Position numbers and translations under genes: made by a program. Positions 26,967 to 36,556 of a DNA stretch of 64,000 nucleotides are shown in pieces. The notes under the pieces were generated by a model. It searched no databases. It was not told the origin of the DNA and was given only the letters and a program-made list of their open reading frames with translations. Within the stretch, counting starts at the first letter, position 1. Every line of letters begins with the position of its first letter. Origin of the DNA: Streptomyces cucumeris (GTDB lineage Bacteria; Actinomycetota; Actinomycetes; Streptomycetales; Streptomycetaceae). Location: NCBI RefSeq assembly GCF_024295805.1, contig NZ_JANCLX010000004.1:186939-250938 (forward strand). Direction: 5' to 3'.

Positions 26967-27650
26967 GTGCTCGGGATAACGGATCTATCGACCTATCTGG
27001 CGGGCCTGGCGCTGATCATCCTGCTGCCGGGGCCGAATTCGCTCTATGTGGTGTCCGTCGCGGCCCGCCGCGGCCCCCGCGTCGCCTATCAGGCGGCGGC
27101 GGGCGTCGTGTGCGGGGACGCGGTGCTGATGGCGCTGTCGGCGGGGGGCGTGGCCTCGCTGCTGCACGCCAGCCCGCTGGTGTTCACCGTGGTGAAGTTC
27201 GCCGGCGCGGGCTATCTGACCTGGCTCGCGGTGGGCATGCTGCGCGGGGCGCGGGCACTGTGGCGGCGCGGTCCGGGGGCCGTCCGGGCCGTTGACGCCG
27301 ATGCCGGCGAAGCCGGTGGCGCGAGCGGCGCGACGGGGACCAAAGCGGAGCGGCCGTACCGCAGGGCCCTGGTCATCAGCCTGCTGAACCCCAAGGCGAT
27401 CCTCTTCTTCATCTCCTTCTTCGTGCAGTTCGTGGACCCGGAGTACGCCCATCCGGCGCTGTCGTTCGTGGCGCTGGGCGCCTGGGCGCAGCTCTTCAGC
27501 ATCACCTATCTGTCGGTGCTGATCTTCGGCGGTACATATCTCGCGGCCACCTTCCGGCGGCGCAGGCGGCTGACCGCCGGTCTGTCGGCGGGCGCGGGCG
27601 CGGCGTTCCTGGGCTTCGCGGCGAAGCTGTCGCTGAGCAGCGCGGGGTAG
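26967..27650 (+). CDS. LysE/LeuE-family amino-acid exporter
   Basis: 227 residues with six hydrophobic segments. The family opening ALIILLPGPNSLYVVS and the LLNPKAILFFISFFVQFV segment are diagnostic. A variable Arg/Gly loop lies at about 100-130. Divergent from tipA. The GTG at 26967 has no clear ribosome site, so the start is uncertain; GAGGAGGGA near 26932 is too far. Substrate unknown. Confidence 0.87.
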   Translation: MLGITDLSTYLAGLALIILLPGPNSLYVVSVAARRGPRVAYQAAAGVVCGDAVLMALSAGGVASLLHASPLVFTVVKFAGAGYLTWLAVGMLRGARALWRRGPGAVRAVDADAGEAGGASGATGTKAERPYRRALVISLLNPKAILFFISFFVQFVDPEYAHPALSFVALGAWAQLFSITYLSVLIFGGTYLAATFRRRRRLTAGLSAGAGAAFLGFAAKLSLSSAG

Positions 27651-27711
27651 CGGTACGGGACAGCGGCGCGGGACCGAGCCTTACGCCCGATATGCCCGTA
27701 TTTTCGGGAAG

Positions 27712-29133
27712 ATGGCACTTCATCGAGGCTCCAGCGTCAGACACGGCAAGGAAGAGCGGCCCGGCTTCTCCGTCAATCCGTTCTACGGCGAGGCGGACCC
27801 GGTCAGCGGTATGGCCGCCGAACCCCCGCGCCACCGTCTCCCGGACGGGCCGATGGCGCCCTCCGCCGCGTATCAGTTCGTCCATGACGAGCTGATGCTC
27901 GACGGCAACGCCCGGCTGAACCTCGCCACCTTCGTCACCACGTGGATGGAGCCGCAGGCGGGCAAGCTGATGGCCGACTGCCGCGACAAGAACATGATCG
28001 ACAAGGATGAGTACCCGCGCACCGCCGAACTGGAACGGCGCTGTGTGGCGATGCTCGCCCACCTGTGGCACGCGCCCGACCCGGAGTCCGCCATGGGCTG
28101 CTCCACCACCGGCTCCAGCGAGGCGTGCATGCTCGCCGGGCTGGCCCTCAAACGGCGCTGGGCGAAGCGGAATCCGGTGCGCTACCCGGCCACCGCCAAG
28201 CCCAACCTGGTCATGGGCGGCAATGTCCAGGTGTGCTGGGACAAGTTCTGCAACTTCTGGGAGGTCGAGGCCCGTCAGGTGCCCATGGAGGGCGACCGGT
28301 TCCACCTCGACCCCCAGGCCGCCGCCGACCTCTGCGACGAGAACACCATCGGTGTGGTCGCCGTGCTCGGCTCCACCTTCGACGGGTCCTACGAGCCGGT
28401 GGCCGAGGTGTGCGGGGCGCTGGACGACCTCCAGGAGCGCACCGGACTGGACGTACCGGTCCATGTGGACGCGGCCTCCGGCGGAATGGTGGCGCCGTTC
28501 CTCGACGCGGAGGTGGTGTGGGACTTCCGGCTGCCGCGGGTCTCCTCCATCAACACCTCGGGCCACAAGTACGGCCTGGTCTACCCGGGGGTGGGCTGGG
28601 CGCTGTGGCGCACCCCCGAGGACCTGCCCGAGGAACTGGTCTTCCGGGTCAACTACCTCGGCGGCGACATGCCCACCTTCGCGCTGAACTTCTCCCGGCC
28701 CGGGGCCCAGGTGGCCGCCCAGTACTACACCTTCCTGCGGCTGGGCCGGGAAGGCTTCCGCGCGGTCCAGCAGAACTCCCGCGACGTGGCCTGCTCGCTG
28801 GCCGACCGGATCGAGGCGCTCGGTGACTTCACCCTGCTGACCCGCGGCGACCAGCTTCCGGTCTTCGCCTTCACCACGGCGGACGGGGTGCGGAACTTCG
28901 ATGTGTTCGACGTCTCGCGGCGGCTGCGGGAGTGCGGCTGGCTGGTGCCCGCGTACACCTTCCCGCCGAACCGCGAGGACCTGTCGGTGCTGCGGGTGGT
29001 GTGCCGCAACGGCTTCTCGATGGACCTGTCGGACCTGTTCATGGCCGATATGAGCAGTGTGATGCCGGAGCTGCGGGCCCAGGCGAAACCGCAGGAGCGG
29101 CCGGAGTCGGAGGCCACCGCCTTCCACCACTAG
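27712..29133 (+). CDS. gad: Glutamate decarboxylase
   Basis: 473 residues; PLP enzyme converting glutamate to GABA and CO2. GCSTTGSSEACMLAGLALK, HVDAASGGMVAPF and the PLP lysine motif SINTSGHKYGLVYPGVGW (Lys of GHK) are intact, and the length matches GadB. ATG 27712 has GGGAAG directly upstream. It may serve acid resistance or GABA metabolism. Confidence 0.94.
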   Translation: MALHRGSSVRHGKEERPGFSVNPFYGEADPVSGMAAEPPRHRLPDGPMAPSAAYQFVHDELMLDGNARLNLATFVTTWMEPQAGKLMADCRDKNMIDKDEYPRTAELERRCVAMLAHLWHAPDPESAMGCSTTGSSEACMLAGLALKRRWAKRNPVRYPATAKPNLVMGGNVQVCWDKFCNFWEVEARQVPMEGDRFHLDPQAAADLCDENTIGVVAVLGSTFDGSYEPVAEVCGALDDLQERTGLDVPVHVDAASGGMVAPFLDAEVVWDFRLPRVSSINTSGHKYGLVYPGVGWALWRTPEDLPEELVFRVNYLGGDMPTFALNFSRPGAQVAAQYYTFLRLGREGFRAVQQNSRDVACSLADRIEALGDFTLLTRGDQLPVFAFTTADGVRNFDVFDVSRRLRECGWLVPAYTFPPNREDLSVLRVVCRNGFSMDLSDLFMADMSSVMPELRAQAKPQERPESEATAFHH

Positions 29134-29454
29134 GTGCATTGGCCCGGAGTGCGGGTGGGGGGTGGTGTGCCCGGGGCCTACGTGCGCGACCGGTCGCCCG
29201 ATCCCGACAACGCGGCGGGCCGCGTGCCGGGCGATGCGAGCCCGGCGGGGCGGTGCCAGCCCGGCGGGGCGGTGCGGACAACCGCCCAGGCGCTCCGCGG
29301 GACGTGCCACGCGGTGCCATCATGCGTCCGCGTCCACGGCCGCGTCGTGGCTCGTCTCGCCCACGCGGCGGAGCCGCACACCGGCACAGCCCGCGCCCCT
29401 TCGGGGGCGCACCTCGCACCGCATACCGGACTTCGGCGAGGCCGCCCGGTCGGG
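29134..29454. other. Intergenic region with a tandem repeat, no gene seen
   Basis: About 320 bases between the convergent gad and the next minus-strand gene. Open frames here lack coding character. The only structure noted is a tandem copy of an 18-base GC-rich unit at 29239-29275. No clear terminator. Confidence 0.6.
29239..29275 (+). repeat. Tandem 18-base direct repeat
   Basis: AGCCCGGCGGGGCGGTGC occurs at 29239-29256 and 29258-29275, exact copies one base apart (period 19). Likely slippage duplication. Confidence 0.7.
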
Positions 29455-30717
29455 TCAGCCCGGCTGGGTCGCGGTGCCGAGCAGCAGTCCGGCCCTGCGG
29501 CGCACCGCCTCCAGGGCGCCGGGTCTGCGGCCGGGCACCCGGCCGCGCAGCTCGATCAGCCGCGGGGCGAGGGCACCGGCCCGCGCCGGGTCCGGGACGA
29601 ACTGCCACTGGTGGTGTGCCCGGTCCACGGCCCCCTCGACCTCGGGGTCCCCGGCCGGTTCCCCGTTGCCCAGCCGGGCGTCCGCCACCGCGAGCCACAA
29701 CTCACAGGCGCGGGCCGGGTCCCCGGCCAGCCGGGCGAGGTCGGCGCGCACCTCCAGCCAGTGGATCGCCTCCGGGGAACGGGGTCCGGCGGCGCGCAGG
29801 GCCTCCTGCTCCCAGGCCGCCGCCATCGAGGCGGCCTCGCTGTGCCGTCCGGCGTGGGCGGCCTCGAAGATGGCGGCGTGCGGATCCGGCACCACGACGG
29901 CCCCCGGAGCAGATGGCGCCCGACTCGGTGCGGGTACGGCGTCCTGGGGTGCGGGACAGCGCAACGGAACGCCCGGCACCGCTCCCCCCGGGCGCGGAGA
30001 CGTTTCCCCTGAACCGTCCAGCAGCAGGACGGACCCGCCGCCGAGACCCGCCTCGGCCACGGCCCGTTCATGCAGCCGGGCGTACGGCGGCACGGCGTCC
30101 GGCGCACCACCGGCCGTACCGCCCGCCGCGCCGCGCAGCACGTCGGCCAGCGCCCGGCTGTAGAGCGGCGCCGCGAGCTGCCGCTTGGGCGGGGCCGGGG
30201 CCACCGCGCCGTACAGCGTCAGCCCGGCGGAGAGCCCGCCGGGGCCGCCCGCGGATCCGGACAGCCCCGGCCAGGCCGTCTCATCGGCCACCAGATCGGC
30301 CAGCACCGTGGTGCTGCCGGACGGCCGCCGGGCGAGCTCCGAGGCCAGCCAGTGCCACGGCAGTGCCGTGTACCGGGCCGTCCGCGGGGTGGTGCGCGCC
30401 AGTGCCAGATGCGGTAAACGCTGCTTGGCGTCCACGGTGAGCTGGCCCGCGAGATAGATCAGCACCGGGCCCTGATGGGCGGCCGCGGTCCGCAGGTGGG
30501 TGAGGACGGTCTGCGGGTCGGCGGGGTCGACGAGTTGGACCACGCTGGCGCCGCCGGGCGTGCCCAGCAGCGCGGCCGGAGGCACCGCCGCGAGCTGTGG
30601 CAGCGCGGCGGCCGCGTCCATCAGCCGCTGCTTCCCGGCCGGTCCGGCCGCGATCAGCAGGGCGTAACCCGGCCCCCCGGCCCGCTCCGCCCCCGTGCCC
30701 ACGCTGTCGTTCCCCAT
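29455..30717 (-). CDS. Unknown protein, caspase-fold-like N-terminus and helical C-terminus, with a TTA codon
   Basis: 420 residues, no signal peptide. The N-terminal 150 residues show strand-helix order with VLIYLAGQL (85-93) and TTVLADLVAD (136-145). These resemble the two active-site strands of bacterial caspase-like domains, but lack the expected His and Cys. Residues about 290-390 look like TPR-type helices. Codon 101 is TTA (30415-30417), so translation should need the bldA tRNA. ATG 30717 is preferred to the longer frame. Function unknown; the fold is inference. Confidence 0.65.
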   Translation of the reverse strand: MGNDSVGTGAERAGGPGYALLIAAGPAGKQRLMDAAAALPQLAAVPPAALLGTPGGASVVQLVDPADPQTVLTHLRTAAAHQGPVLIYLAGQLTVDAKQRLPHLALARTTPRTARYTALPWHWLASELARRPSGSTTVLADLVADETAWPGLSGSAGGPGGLSAGLTLYGAVAPAPPKRQLAAPLYSRALADVLRGAAGGTAGGAPDAVPPYARLHERAVAEAGLGGGSVLLLDGSGETSPRPGGAVPGVPLRCPAPQDAVPAPSRAPSAPGAVVVPDPHAAIFEAAHAGRHSEAASMAAAWEQEALRAAGPRSPEAIHWLEVRADLARLAGDPARACELWLAVADARLGNGEPAGDPEVEGAVDRAHHQWQFVPDPARAGALAPRLIELRGRVPGRRPGALEAVRRRAGLLLGTATQPG

Positions 30718-30793
30718 ACCTGCACCGTATCCGCAACCGCCCACCACCGGTGACGATGTGACGGAGGTGGTACCCGGGCCGGGGCCACCGCCC

Positions 30794-31621
30794 TCAGTGG
30801 CTGAGCCTGCGGAAACGTCCCACGGCGAGCGGGAAGAAGACCGCCAGCAGGAACAGCGGCCAGCAGACGGCGAGCAGTCGGGCGTGCTCGGCGGCCCAGG
30901 AGCCACCGCCCCCGGCGCCCGGGATCCCGAACAGATCGCGGACCGCCGCCGCCGTGGCCGACATCGGGTTCCACTCCGCGACCGTCCCCAGCCACGCGGG
31001 CATGTTCTCGGGCGCGGAGAACGCGTTGGAGAGGAAGCCGACCGGCCAGACCAGGATCTGCACGGCCTGGACCAGTTCCGGACGTCCGGCCACCATGCCC
31101 AGGTGGATGCCGATCCACAGCATCGCGAACCGCAGCCAGAGCAGCAGCCCCACCGCGTACAGCGCGTCGCCGAGCCCGTCGTGCCAGCGCCAGCCCATCG
31201 CCAGGGCGACCCCGATGAGCACGCACAGGCTCAGCGCGGACTGGAGCATGTCCAGGACGCTGCGCCCGACCAGCACCGCGGACGGGGCCATGGGCATGGA
31301 GCGGAAACGGTCGATGACGCCCTTGTTGAGGTCCGTGGTGACCGCGAGCATCGTCCCCTCCAGGCCGAAGGCCATGGTGAGGGCGAGCATCCCGGGCACC
31401 AGGTACTCCTTGTAGTCGCCGCCCCCGGGGACGGTCATCCCGCCGCCCAGGAAGTACGCGAACATCAGCAGCATCATCACCGGAAAGACCAGGTTGACGA
31501 CCACCTGGACGGGCCGGCGCGCCCAGTGGGCCAGTCCGCGGCGGGTCATGGTCCAGGAGTCGGCGAGGGCCCAGTACAGGGTGTTCGCGGGCCTCGCGGT
31601 GGTGTCCGTCGCGGCGCTCAT
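30794..31621 (-). CDS. ABC-2 type permease (DrrB-like)
   Basis: 275 residues with six membrane segments. The DrrB-type conserved part is visible: [17 protein letters not shown], then [17 protein letters not shown]. It forms an exporter with the ATPase encoded just upstream; the ATG overlaps that stop (ATGA). Such pairs commonly export drugs or lipids. Likely repressed by the PadR protein encoded upstream. Confidence 0.92.
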   Translation of the reverse strand: MSAATDTTARPANTLYWALADSWTMTRRGLAHWARRPVQVVVNLVFPVMMLLMFAYFLGGGMTVPGGGDYKEYLVPGMLALTMAFGLEGTMLAVTTDLNKGVIDRFRSMPMAPSAVLVGRSVLDMLQSALSLCVLIGVALAMGWRWHDGLGDALYAVGLLLWLRFAMLWIGIHLGMVAGRPELVQAVQILVWPVGFLSNAFSAPENMPAWLGTVAEWNPMSATAAAVRDLFGIPGAGGGGSWAAEHARLLAVCWPLFLLAVFFPLAVGRFRRLSH

Positions 31622-32625
31622 ACGCCCGCCCCTTCCTTGGTGGTGTGGTCCGTGCCGCCGTCCGCGGCGCCCTCGGCCGCGCTCTTCCCGGTGAGGTGGA
31701 GGAAGACCTCGTCCAGGGTGGGGCGGCGCAGCACGATGTCCTCCGCCTCGATCCCGGCCGCCGCGAGCGCCCGTACGGTCCCGGTGAGCGCGGCGACCCG
31801 GTCGTCCACCGGTGCGCCGATCCGCCGCCGGTCGGTGTCGGTCTCGATGGCGTCCGAGCCGGTGGCCCGGCCCACGAGCGGGACGGCGGCGTCGAGTTGG
31901 CGCCCGTCGCGCAGGACGACCTCGATCCGGTCCCCGCCGATCCGTGCCTTGAGCTGGTCCGCGGTGCCCTCGGCGATGGACCGGCCGTGGTCCACCACGC
32001 AGATGCGGTCGGCGAGTTGGTCGGCCTCCTCCAGGTACTGGGTGGTGAGCAGCACCGTGGTGCCGCCGCCGACCAGGGAACGGACCGCGTTCCACACCTC
32101 GGTGCGGCCGCGCGGATCGAGGCCGGTGGTCGGCTCGTCCAGGAAGAGGACCCGGGGCCGCATGATGAGGCTCGCGGCCAGGTCCAGCCGGCGCCGCATA
32201 CCGCCGCTGTACTGCCCGACGGCCTTCTGGCCGGTGTCGGTGAGGCCGAACCGCTCCAGCAGCTCCTCCGCGCGGGCCCGCGCCGGGCGGGCCCCCAGGT
32301 GGTACAGCCGGCCGAACATCTCCAGGTTCTGCCGTCCGCTCAACTCCTCGTCGACCGCGGCGTGCTGGCCGAGCAGCCCGATCCGGTAGCGGACCTGGTC
32401 GGGATCGCGCCGTACGTCGTATCCGGCGACCTCGGCCCGGCCGCCGTCGGGCCGCAGCAGGGTGGCCAGGATCCGCACACAGGTGGTCTTTCCCGCCCCG
32501 TTGGGACCGAGCACGGCGTGCACGGTGCCCGCGGGAACGGTCAGGTCGAGTCCGGCGAGAGCCGGTTTTCCGCCGTAGGTCTTCCGCAGTCCTTCGACCA
32601 CGATCGCGGGATCGCTGTCGGCCAA
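31618..32625 (-). CDS. Drug-type ABC exporter ATP-binding protein (DrrA-like)
   Basis: 335 residues. Walker [10 protein letters not shown], signature [15 protein letters not shown] and Walker [15 protein letters not shown] are present, plus the C-terminal [14 protein letters not shown] motif that marks DrrA-type ATPases. The start is TTG 32625, supported by GAGGGGAAG 4-5 bases upstream. Expression is probably driven by the promoter at 32683-32711, which carries the operators. Confidence 0.92.
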   Translation of the reverse strand: MADSDPAIVVEGLRKTYGGKPALAGLDLTVPAGTVHAVLGPNGAGKTTCVRILATLLRPDGGRAEVAGYDVRRDPDQVRYRIGLLGQHAAVDEELSGRQNLEMFGRLYHLGARPARARAEELLERFGLTDTGQKAVGQYSGGMRRRLDLAASLIMRPRVLFLDEPTTGLDPRGRTEVWNAVRSLVGGGTTVLLTTQYLEEADQLADRICVVDHGRSIAEGTADQLKARIGGDRIEVVLRDGRQLDAAVPLVGRATGSDAIETDTDRRRIGAPVDDRVAALTGTVRALAAAGIEAEDIVLRRPTLDEVFLHLTGKSAAEGAADGGTDHTTKEGAGV

Positions 32626-32656
32626 GGTCTTCCCCTCTCACACATCTGATCACGGT

Positions 32657-32719
32657 AATCAAATTTGACTACGTGCCCCGGGAGGGTAATCCCCGACCCG
32701 GGACTAGTCAAACTTGATT
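32657..32719 (-). promoter_or_regulatory. drrAB promoter flanked by two operator half-copies
   Basis: Minus strand -35 TTGACT (32711-32706), 17-base spacer, -10 TACCCT (32688-32683). AATCAAATTTGACTA (32657-32671) and TAGTCAAACTTGATT (32705-32719) are inverted copies matching at 14 of 15 bases; each contains TCAAA(T/C)TTGA. One covers the -35, the other lies downstream of the expected start, a layout suited to repression. Confidence 0.75.
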
Positions 32720-32762
32720 AATCGATGAATCCCACAGACCCGTCATCGGGTCGGTCGTCGGT

Positions 32763-33386
32763 CTAGTGGCTCTCGTCGTGGTCCGGCGGGGAGGCGTCCA
32801 CCAGTACGTCGACCGAACGCTCCCCCTCACCCGCCATCACATACGCCCCGCCCTCAAGGCGCTCGATCAGCCCGCGGGTCCACTCGGCCCCGCTGTCCGC
32901 GGAGTGCAGCCAGAACTTCATGATCTCGCCGATATGGCCCCACTCCTCGGGCGTGCCCTTGGCGGGCATCCAGTGCCGGGTCACCTCTTCCCGCCACCCC
33001 TCGAGCGCGGCCACCCGCTGTTTGAGCAGACCGATGGCCTCGGCCCGGGTGAGGTCCACGATGAACCCCACCCCGGCCGTCAGTTCGTCCAGCTTCTGAC
33101 CGTGCTCCAGCAGGGACTTCCGCAGCAGCCGGAAGTACTCCTCCTCCCCCGCCGCGGTCAGTTCGTACTCGGTGCGCGGGGGGCCGCCCGCCGTGCTCGG
33201 CGCGATGTCATGGGCCCGCATCAGCCCTTGTTTCGCCATCTGTTTGAGCGCGTGGTAGATCGATCCGGGCTTGGCGTTGGACCACTCGTGCGCGCCCCAG
33301 AACTCCAGGTCGTTGCGGACCTGATAGCCGTGCGCCCGCCCGTGCTGGCGCACCGCTCCCAGCACCAGCAGCCGGATCGCTGACAT
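32763..33386 (-). CDS. PadR-family transcriptional regulator
   Basis: 207 residues. The N-terminal winged helix (RLLVLGAVRQHGRAHGYQVR, then GSIYHALKQMAKQGL) is typical PadR, followed by the helical dimer domain. It is directly upstream of the DrrAB-type exporter on the same strand, and the spacer carries a twin operator, so repression of the exporter and possibly of itself is inferred. Confidence 0.92.
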   Translation of the reverse strand: MSAIRLLVLGAVRQHGRAHGYQVRNDLEFWGAHEWSNAKPGSIYHALKQMAKQGLMRAHDIAPSTAGGPPRTEYELTAAGEEEYFRLLRKSLLEHGQKLDELTAGVGFIVDLTRAEAIGLLKQRVAALEGWREEVTRHWMPAKGTPEEWGHIGEIMKFWLHSADSGAEWTRGLIERLEGGAYVMAGEGERSVDVLVDASPPDHDESH

Positions 33387-33478
33387 CGCCCGATCTCTCC
33401 ATCCTGCCGTCGTCCCCGCGGCCCTCTCGCTGCCGTCAAGGCTAGACGCGACGGGCCGGGCGGGGCGGACCGGGCGGA

Positions 33479-34030
33479 TCAGGAGGTGGCGGAAGGGTCA
33501 CCGGTCTCGTCGATGAGGACGAAGGCGGTCTTGCCGTCGAGGGTCTCCCGGATGATGTCCGCATGACCGGCGTGCCGGGCGATCTCCTGGATCAGGGTCA
33601 GCAGCAGGAAGCGCATCGACCGCTCGCTGCCCTCGGGGAACCACGGGGCCCGGGGCAGCGGAAAGGTGCCGTTCAGGTCCGGCAGCGAGCGGATGAACTT
33701 CTCGGTGCGCACTGCCACGTCGTCCCAAAAGGCGAGCAGCCCCTCGACGCTCTCACCCTCCTCCAGCACAAAGCTGAGGTGCCAGTTCTCGTGGTTGCGC
33801 ACGATGCTGTGCGGTACGCCCCTGGCGTCCTCGACCCAGCCCTGCTCGACCTCCGCCACATGCTTGAGCAGCCCCGCCAGCGACAGCTCGCTCGCGGCGG
33901 GCGTGCTGTTCGCCTGCTCGGCGGTCAGCCCGTGCAGGGCCCGGCGGACGGCGCCGCGCTGCGCCTCCAGGAAGCCCAGCAGGGCGCCGGCCTCGTCACC
34001 ATGGGCTTCCTGGCTCACCAGAGTGGGCAT
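33479..34030 (-). CDS. DinB-family (DUF664) protein
   Basis: 183 residues, predicted four-helix bundle. Conserved His residues in LLKHVAEVEQGW, NHENWHLS and EIARHAGHADIIRE would form the metal site of DinB/YfiT-like thiol-dependent enzymes; actinobacterial members may use mycothiol. Single gene, downstream of an aldehyde dehydrogenase on the same strand. Substrate unknown. Confidence 0.88.
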   Translation of the reverse strand: MPTLVSQEAHGDEAGALLGFLEAQRGAVRRALHGLTAEQANSTPAASELSLAGLLKHVAEVEQGWVEDARGVPHSIVRNHENWHLSFVLEEGESVEGLLAFWDDVAVRTEKFIRSLPDLNGTFPLPRAPWFPEGSERSMRFLLLTLIQEIARHAGHADIIRETLDGKTAFVLIDETGDPSATS

Positions 34031-34145
34031 GGGGTCCGCCTTCCGTCGGTTCCACCGGCCGGGATGTTCCGGTCGGTTGATGTCTTCGACAGTAGAAGGC
34101 GATGCGGTCAGCTTCTGTCCTCATCGAAGACCCGAGTCCAGGGCG

Positions 34146-35603
34146 TCAGAACGGGAACTGGCTCCGGCCGTGCTGGATGGAGATCCACTTGGTGGTGGTG
34201 AAGTCCTCGATCATCGACTCACCGTTGAGCCGGCCGAGACCCGAGTGCTTCTCCCCGCCGAACGGCACGATCGGCTCGTCGTGCACCGTGCTGTCGTTCA
34301 CATGGAACATCCCGGTGTGGATGCGCTGGGCGAACCGCACCCCGCGCTCGATGTCGCCCGTGTGCACCGCACCGCTGAGCCCGTAGTCCGTGTCGTTGGC
34401 GATCCGGACGGCCTCCTCGTCGCCGTCGAACGGGATCAGCAGCACCACCGGGCCGAAGATCTCCTGGCGCAGGACGGCCGAGCCCTCCGGCACTCCGGTG
34501 AGCACGCTCGGCTCCATCAGCGTGCCCTGGGTGCGCCCCCGCAGCAGCGCGGTGGCGCCCTCGGCTATGGACTGGTCGACCAGGGAGCCGATGCTCTCGG
34601 CCTGGCCCTCGTTGATCAGCGGCCCGATATGGGTGGCCGGATCGCCCGGGTCGCCCACCTTCAGGGAGCTCACCTTGGCCACGAATCGCTCGGTGAACTC
34701 CCGCTCCACCGCGCGGTCCACCAGCACCCGGTTGGCCGCCATACAGACCTGCCCCTGGTGGACGAAGCGGCTGAACACCGCCGCGTCCACCGCGTAGTCG
34801 AGGTCCGCGTCGTCCAGGACGACCAGCGCGCTGTTGCCGCCCAGCTCCAGGATGGACCGCTTGAAGTGGGAGGCGGCGACGGTGGCCACATGGCGGCCCA
34901 CCCGGTCCGATCCGGTGAAGGAGATGACCTTGGGCACCGGATGCTCGATCAGCGCGTCACCGATCTCCGCGATGTCCGTGACCACCACGTTGAGCAGTCC
35001 GGCGGGCAGGCCCGCCTCCTCGAAGAGCCTGGCCACCAGACCGCCGCCGCAGATCGGGGTGTTCTGGTGCGGTTTGAGGACCACGGCGTTGCCCAGGGCC
35101 AGCGCCGGGGCCACCGACTTCAGCGAGAGCAGGAAGGGGAAGTTGAACGGGCTGATGACCCCCACCACCCCGACCGGCAGCCGGTAGAGGCGGTTCTCCT
35201 TGCCGTCGGCCGGGGACGGGAGGATCCGCCCCTCGGGGCGCAGTGCAAGCTGGACGGCCTCCCGCAGGAACTCCTTGGCCAGGTGGAGTTCGAAGCCCGC
35301 CTTCACATGGGTGCCGCCGCACTCCGCGATGATCGTCTCGGTGAGCTCCTTCTCGCGGTCCTCGATGATCCGCAGCGCCCGCTCGAAGACCTGCCGCCGG
35401 GCATAGGGGTTGGTGCCGCCCCACTCCGGCTGCGCCCGCTCGGCCGCCCGGTAGGCGAGGTCGACCTCCTCGACGGTGGCCACCGTGATGGAGGCCAGCT
35501 TCTCCCCGCTGTAGGGGTTGAAGTCGACGATGTCCCAGGACCCGTTGCCGCCGCGCCACTCACCGTCGATGTACTGAAAGGCCAACTCGGAGAAGTAGGA
35601 CAT
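34146..35603 (-). CDS. NAD(P)-dependent aldehyde dehydrogenase
   Basis: 485 residues, full length. The general-base motif LELGGNS and the catalytic cysteine in HQGQVCMAANR are intact, as is the C-terminal PFGGEKHSGLGRLNGE. The sequence resembles benzaldehyde/vanillin-type dehydrogenases. A perfect 14-base palindrome at 35668-35681 lies 65 bases upstream and is a candidate operator. Substrate not determined. Confidence 0.92.
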   Translation of the reverse strand: MSYFSELAFQYIDGEWRGGNGSWDIVDFNPYSGEKLASITVATVEEVDLAYRAAERAQPEWGGTNPYARRQVFERALRIIEDREKELTETIIAECGGTHVKAGFELHLAKEFLREAVQLALRPEGRILPSPADGKENRLYRLPVGVVGVISPFNFPFLLSLKSVAPALALGNAVVLKPHQNTPICGGGLVARLFEEAGLPAGLLNVVVTDIAEIGDALIEHPVPKVISFTGSDRVGRHVATVAASHFKRSILELGGNSALVVLDDADLDYAVDAAVFSRFVHQGQVCMAANRVLVDRAVEREFTERFVAKVSSLKVGDPGDPATHIGPLINEGQAESIGSLVDQSIAEGATALLRGRTQGTLMEPSVLTGVPEGSAVLRQEIFGPVVLLIPFDGDEEAVRIANDTDYGLSGAVHTGDIERGVRFAQRIHTGMFHVNDSTVHDEPIVPFGGEKHSGLGRLNGESMIEDFTTTKWISIQHGRSQFPF

Positions 35604-35667
35604 GCCATCCCTATCCGGAGGACGCGGCGGCGTACACCGACACCCTCACACGCGTGGGGGGTTTCCT

Positions 35668-35681
35668 GATGACATGTCATC
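35668..35681. promoter_or_regulatory. Palindromic candidate operator upstream of the aldehyde dehydrogenase
   Basis: GATGACATGTCATC is a perfect 14-base palindrome. A second imperfect one, CTGATGCGTCAG (35685-35696), follows and overlaps the stop of the next gene. The regulator is not evident. Confidence 0.45.
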
Positions 35682-35692
35682 CTACTGATGCG

Positions 35693-36556
35693 TCAGACTT
35701 CGTGAAGGAGGTCTCCGAGCAGTTCCCGGCTCTCGTGCGGGGACAGACTGTCCTCACCCAGCCGCCCCAACACCCGCTCGTACTGTGCCACTTCATCGCG
35801 CTTGTCCAGGTAGAGCGCGCTGGTGAGCTGTTCCAGATAGACCACGTCGGGCAGGTCCGACTCCGGGAACCGCAGCAGGGTGAACGCCCCGCTCTCCGCC
35901 GCGTGTCCGCCGAAGGAGAACGGCATCACCTGGAGGGTCACATTGGGCTGTTCGGAGACGGCGATCAGATGGCGCAACTGGGCGCGCATCACCTCTCGGC
36001 CGCCGTACGGACGGCGCAGCGCGGCCTCGTCCAGCACCGCATGGAAGGCCGGGGCCCGCTCGGAGACCAGCAGTTTCTGCCGCTCCAGCCGCAGCGCCAC
36101 CCGGCGGTCCACCTCGGCGGCGGGCGCCTGGGGCTGGCCGCGGGTCACCACCGCGTGCGCATAGCCCTCGGTCTGCAGCAGTCCGTGGATGAACTGGAGT
36201 TCATAACAGGCGATATGGGATGCCGCACCCTCCAGACCGACATAGGTCTGGAACCAGCCGGGCAGCACATCGCCGTAACTGTGCCACCACCCGGTGAGGT
36301 TGGCCTCGCGGGCGAGACCGAGCAGCGCCGCGCGCTCCGCCTCGTCCGTGACGCCGTAGAGCGTCAGCAGATCCTCGATGTCGCGCGCCTTGAAGCTCAC
36401 CCGGCCCAACTCCATGCGACTGATCTTGGATTCGGAGGCACGGATCGAGTAGCCCGCCGCCTCCCGTGTGATGCCACGGGACTCGCGCAGCCGCCTGAGC
36501 TGAGAGCCCAGGAGGATACGGCGCACCACCGATCCACTCGACTCGCTTGCGGTCAT
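35693..36556 (-). CDS. WhiJ-type helix-turn-helix regulator with DUF5753
   Basis: 287 residues. An N-terminal XRE-type HTH (LRRLRESRGITREAAGYSI) is followed by the DUF5753 ligand-like domain, with LLQTEGYAHAV and YLEQLTSALYL. Streptomyces encodes many such proteins near HATPase and DUF397 genes, some acting in development. ATG 36556 has GGGAGGG 9 bases upstream. It is divergent from the HATPase gene. Confidence 0.93.
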   Translation of the reverse strand: MTASESSGSVVRRILLGSQLRRLRESRGITREAAGYSIRASESKISRMELGRVSFKARDIEDLLTLYGVTDEAERAALLGLAREANLTGWWHSYGDVLPGWFQTYVGLEGAASHIACYELQFIHGLLQTEGYAHAVVTRGQPQAPAAEVDRRVALRLERQKLLVSERAPAFHAVLDEAALRRPYGGREVMRAQLRHLIAVSEQPNVTLQVMPFSFGGHAAESGAFTLLRFPESDLPDVVYLEQLTSALYLDKRDEVAQYERVLGRLGEDSLSPHESRELLGDLLHEV

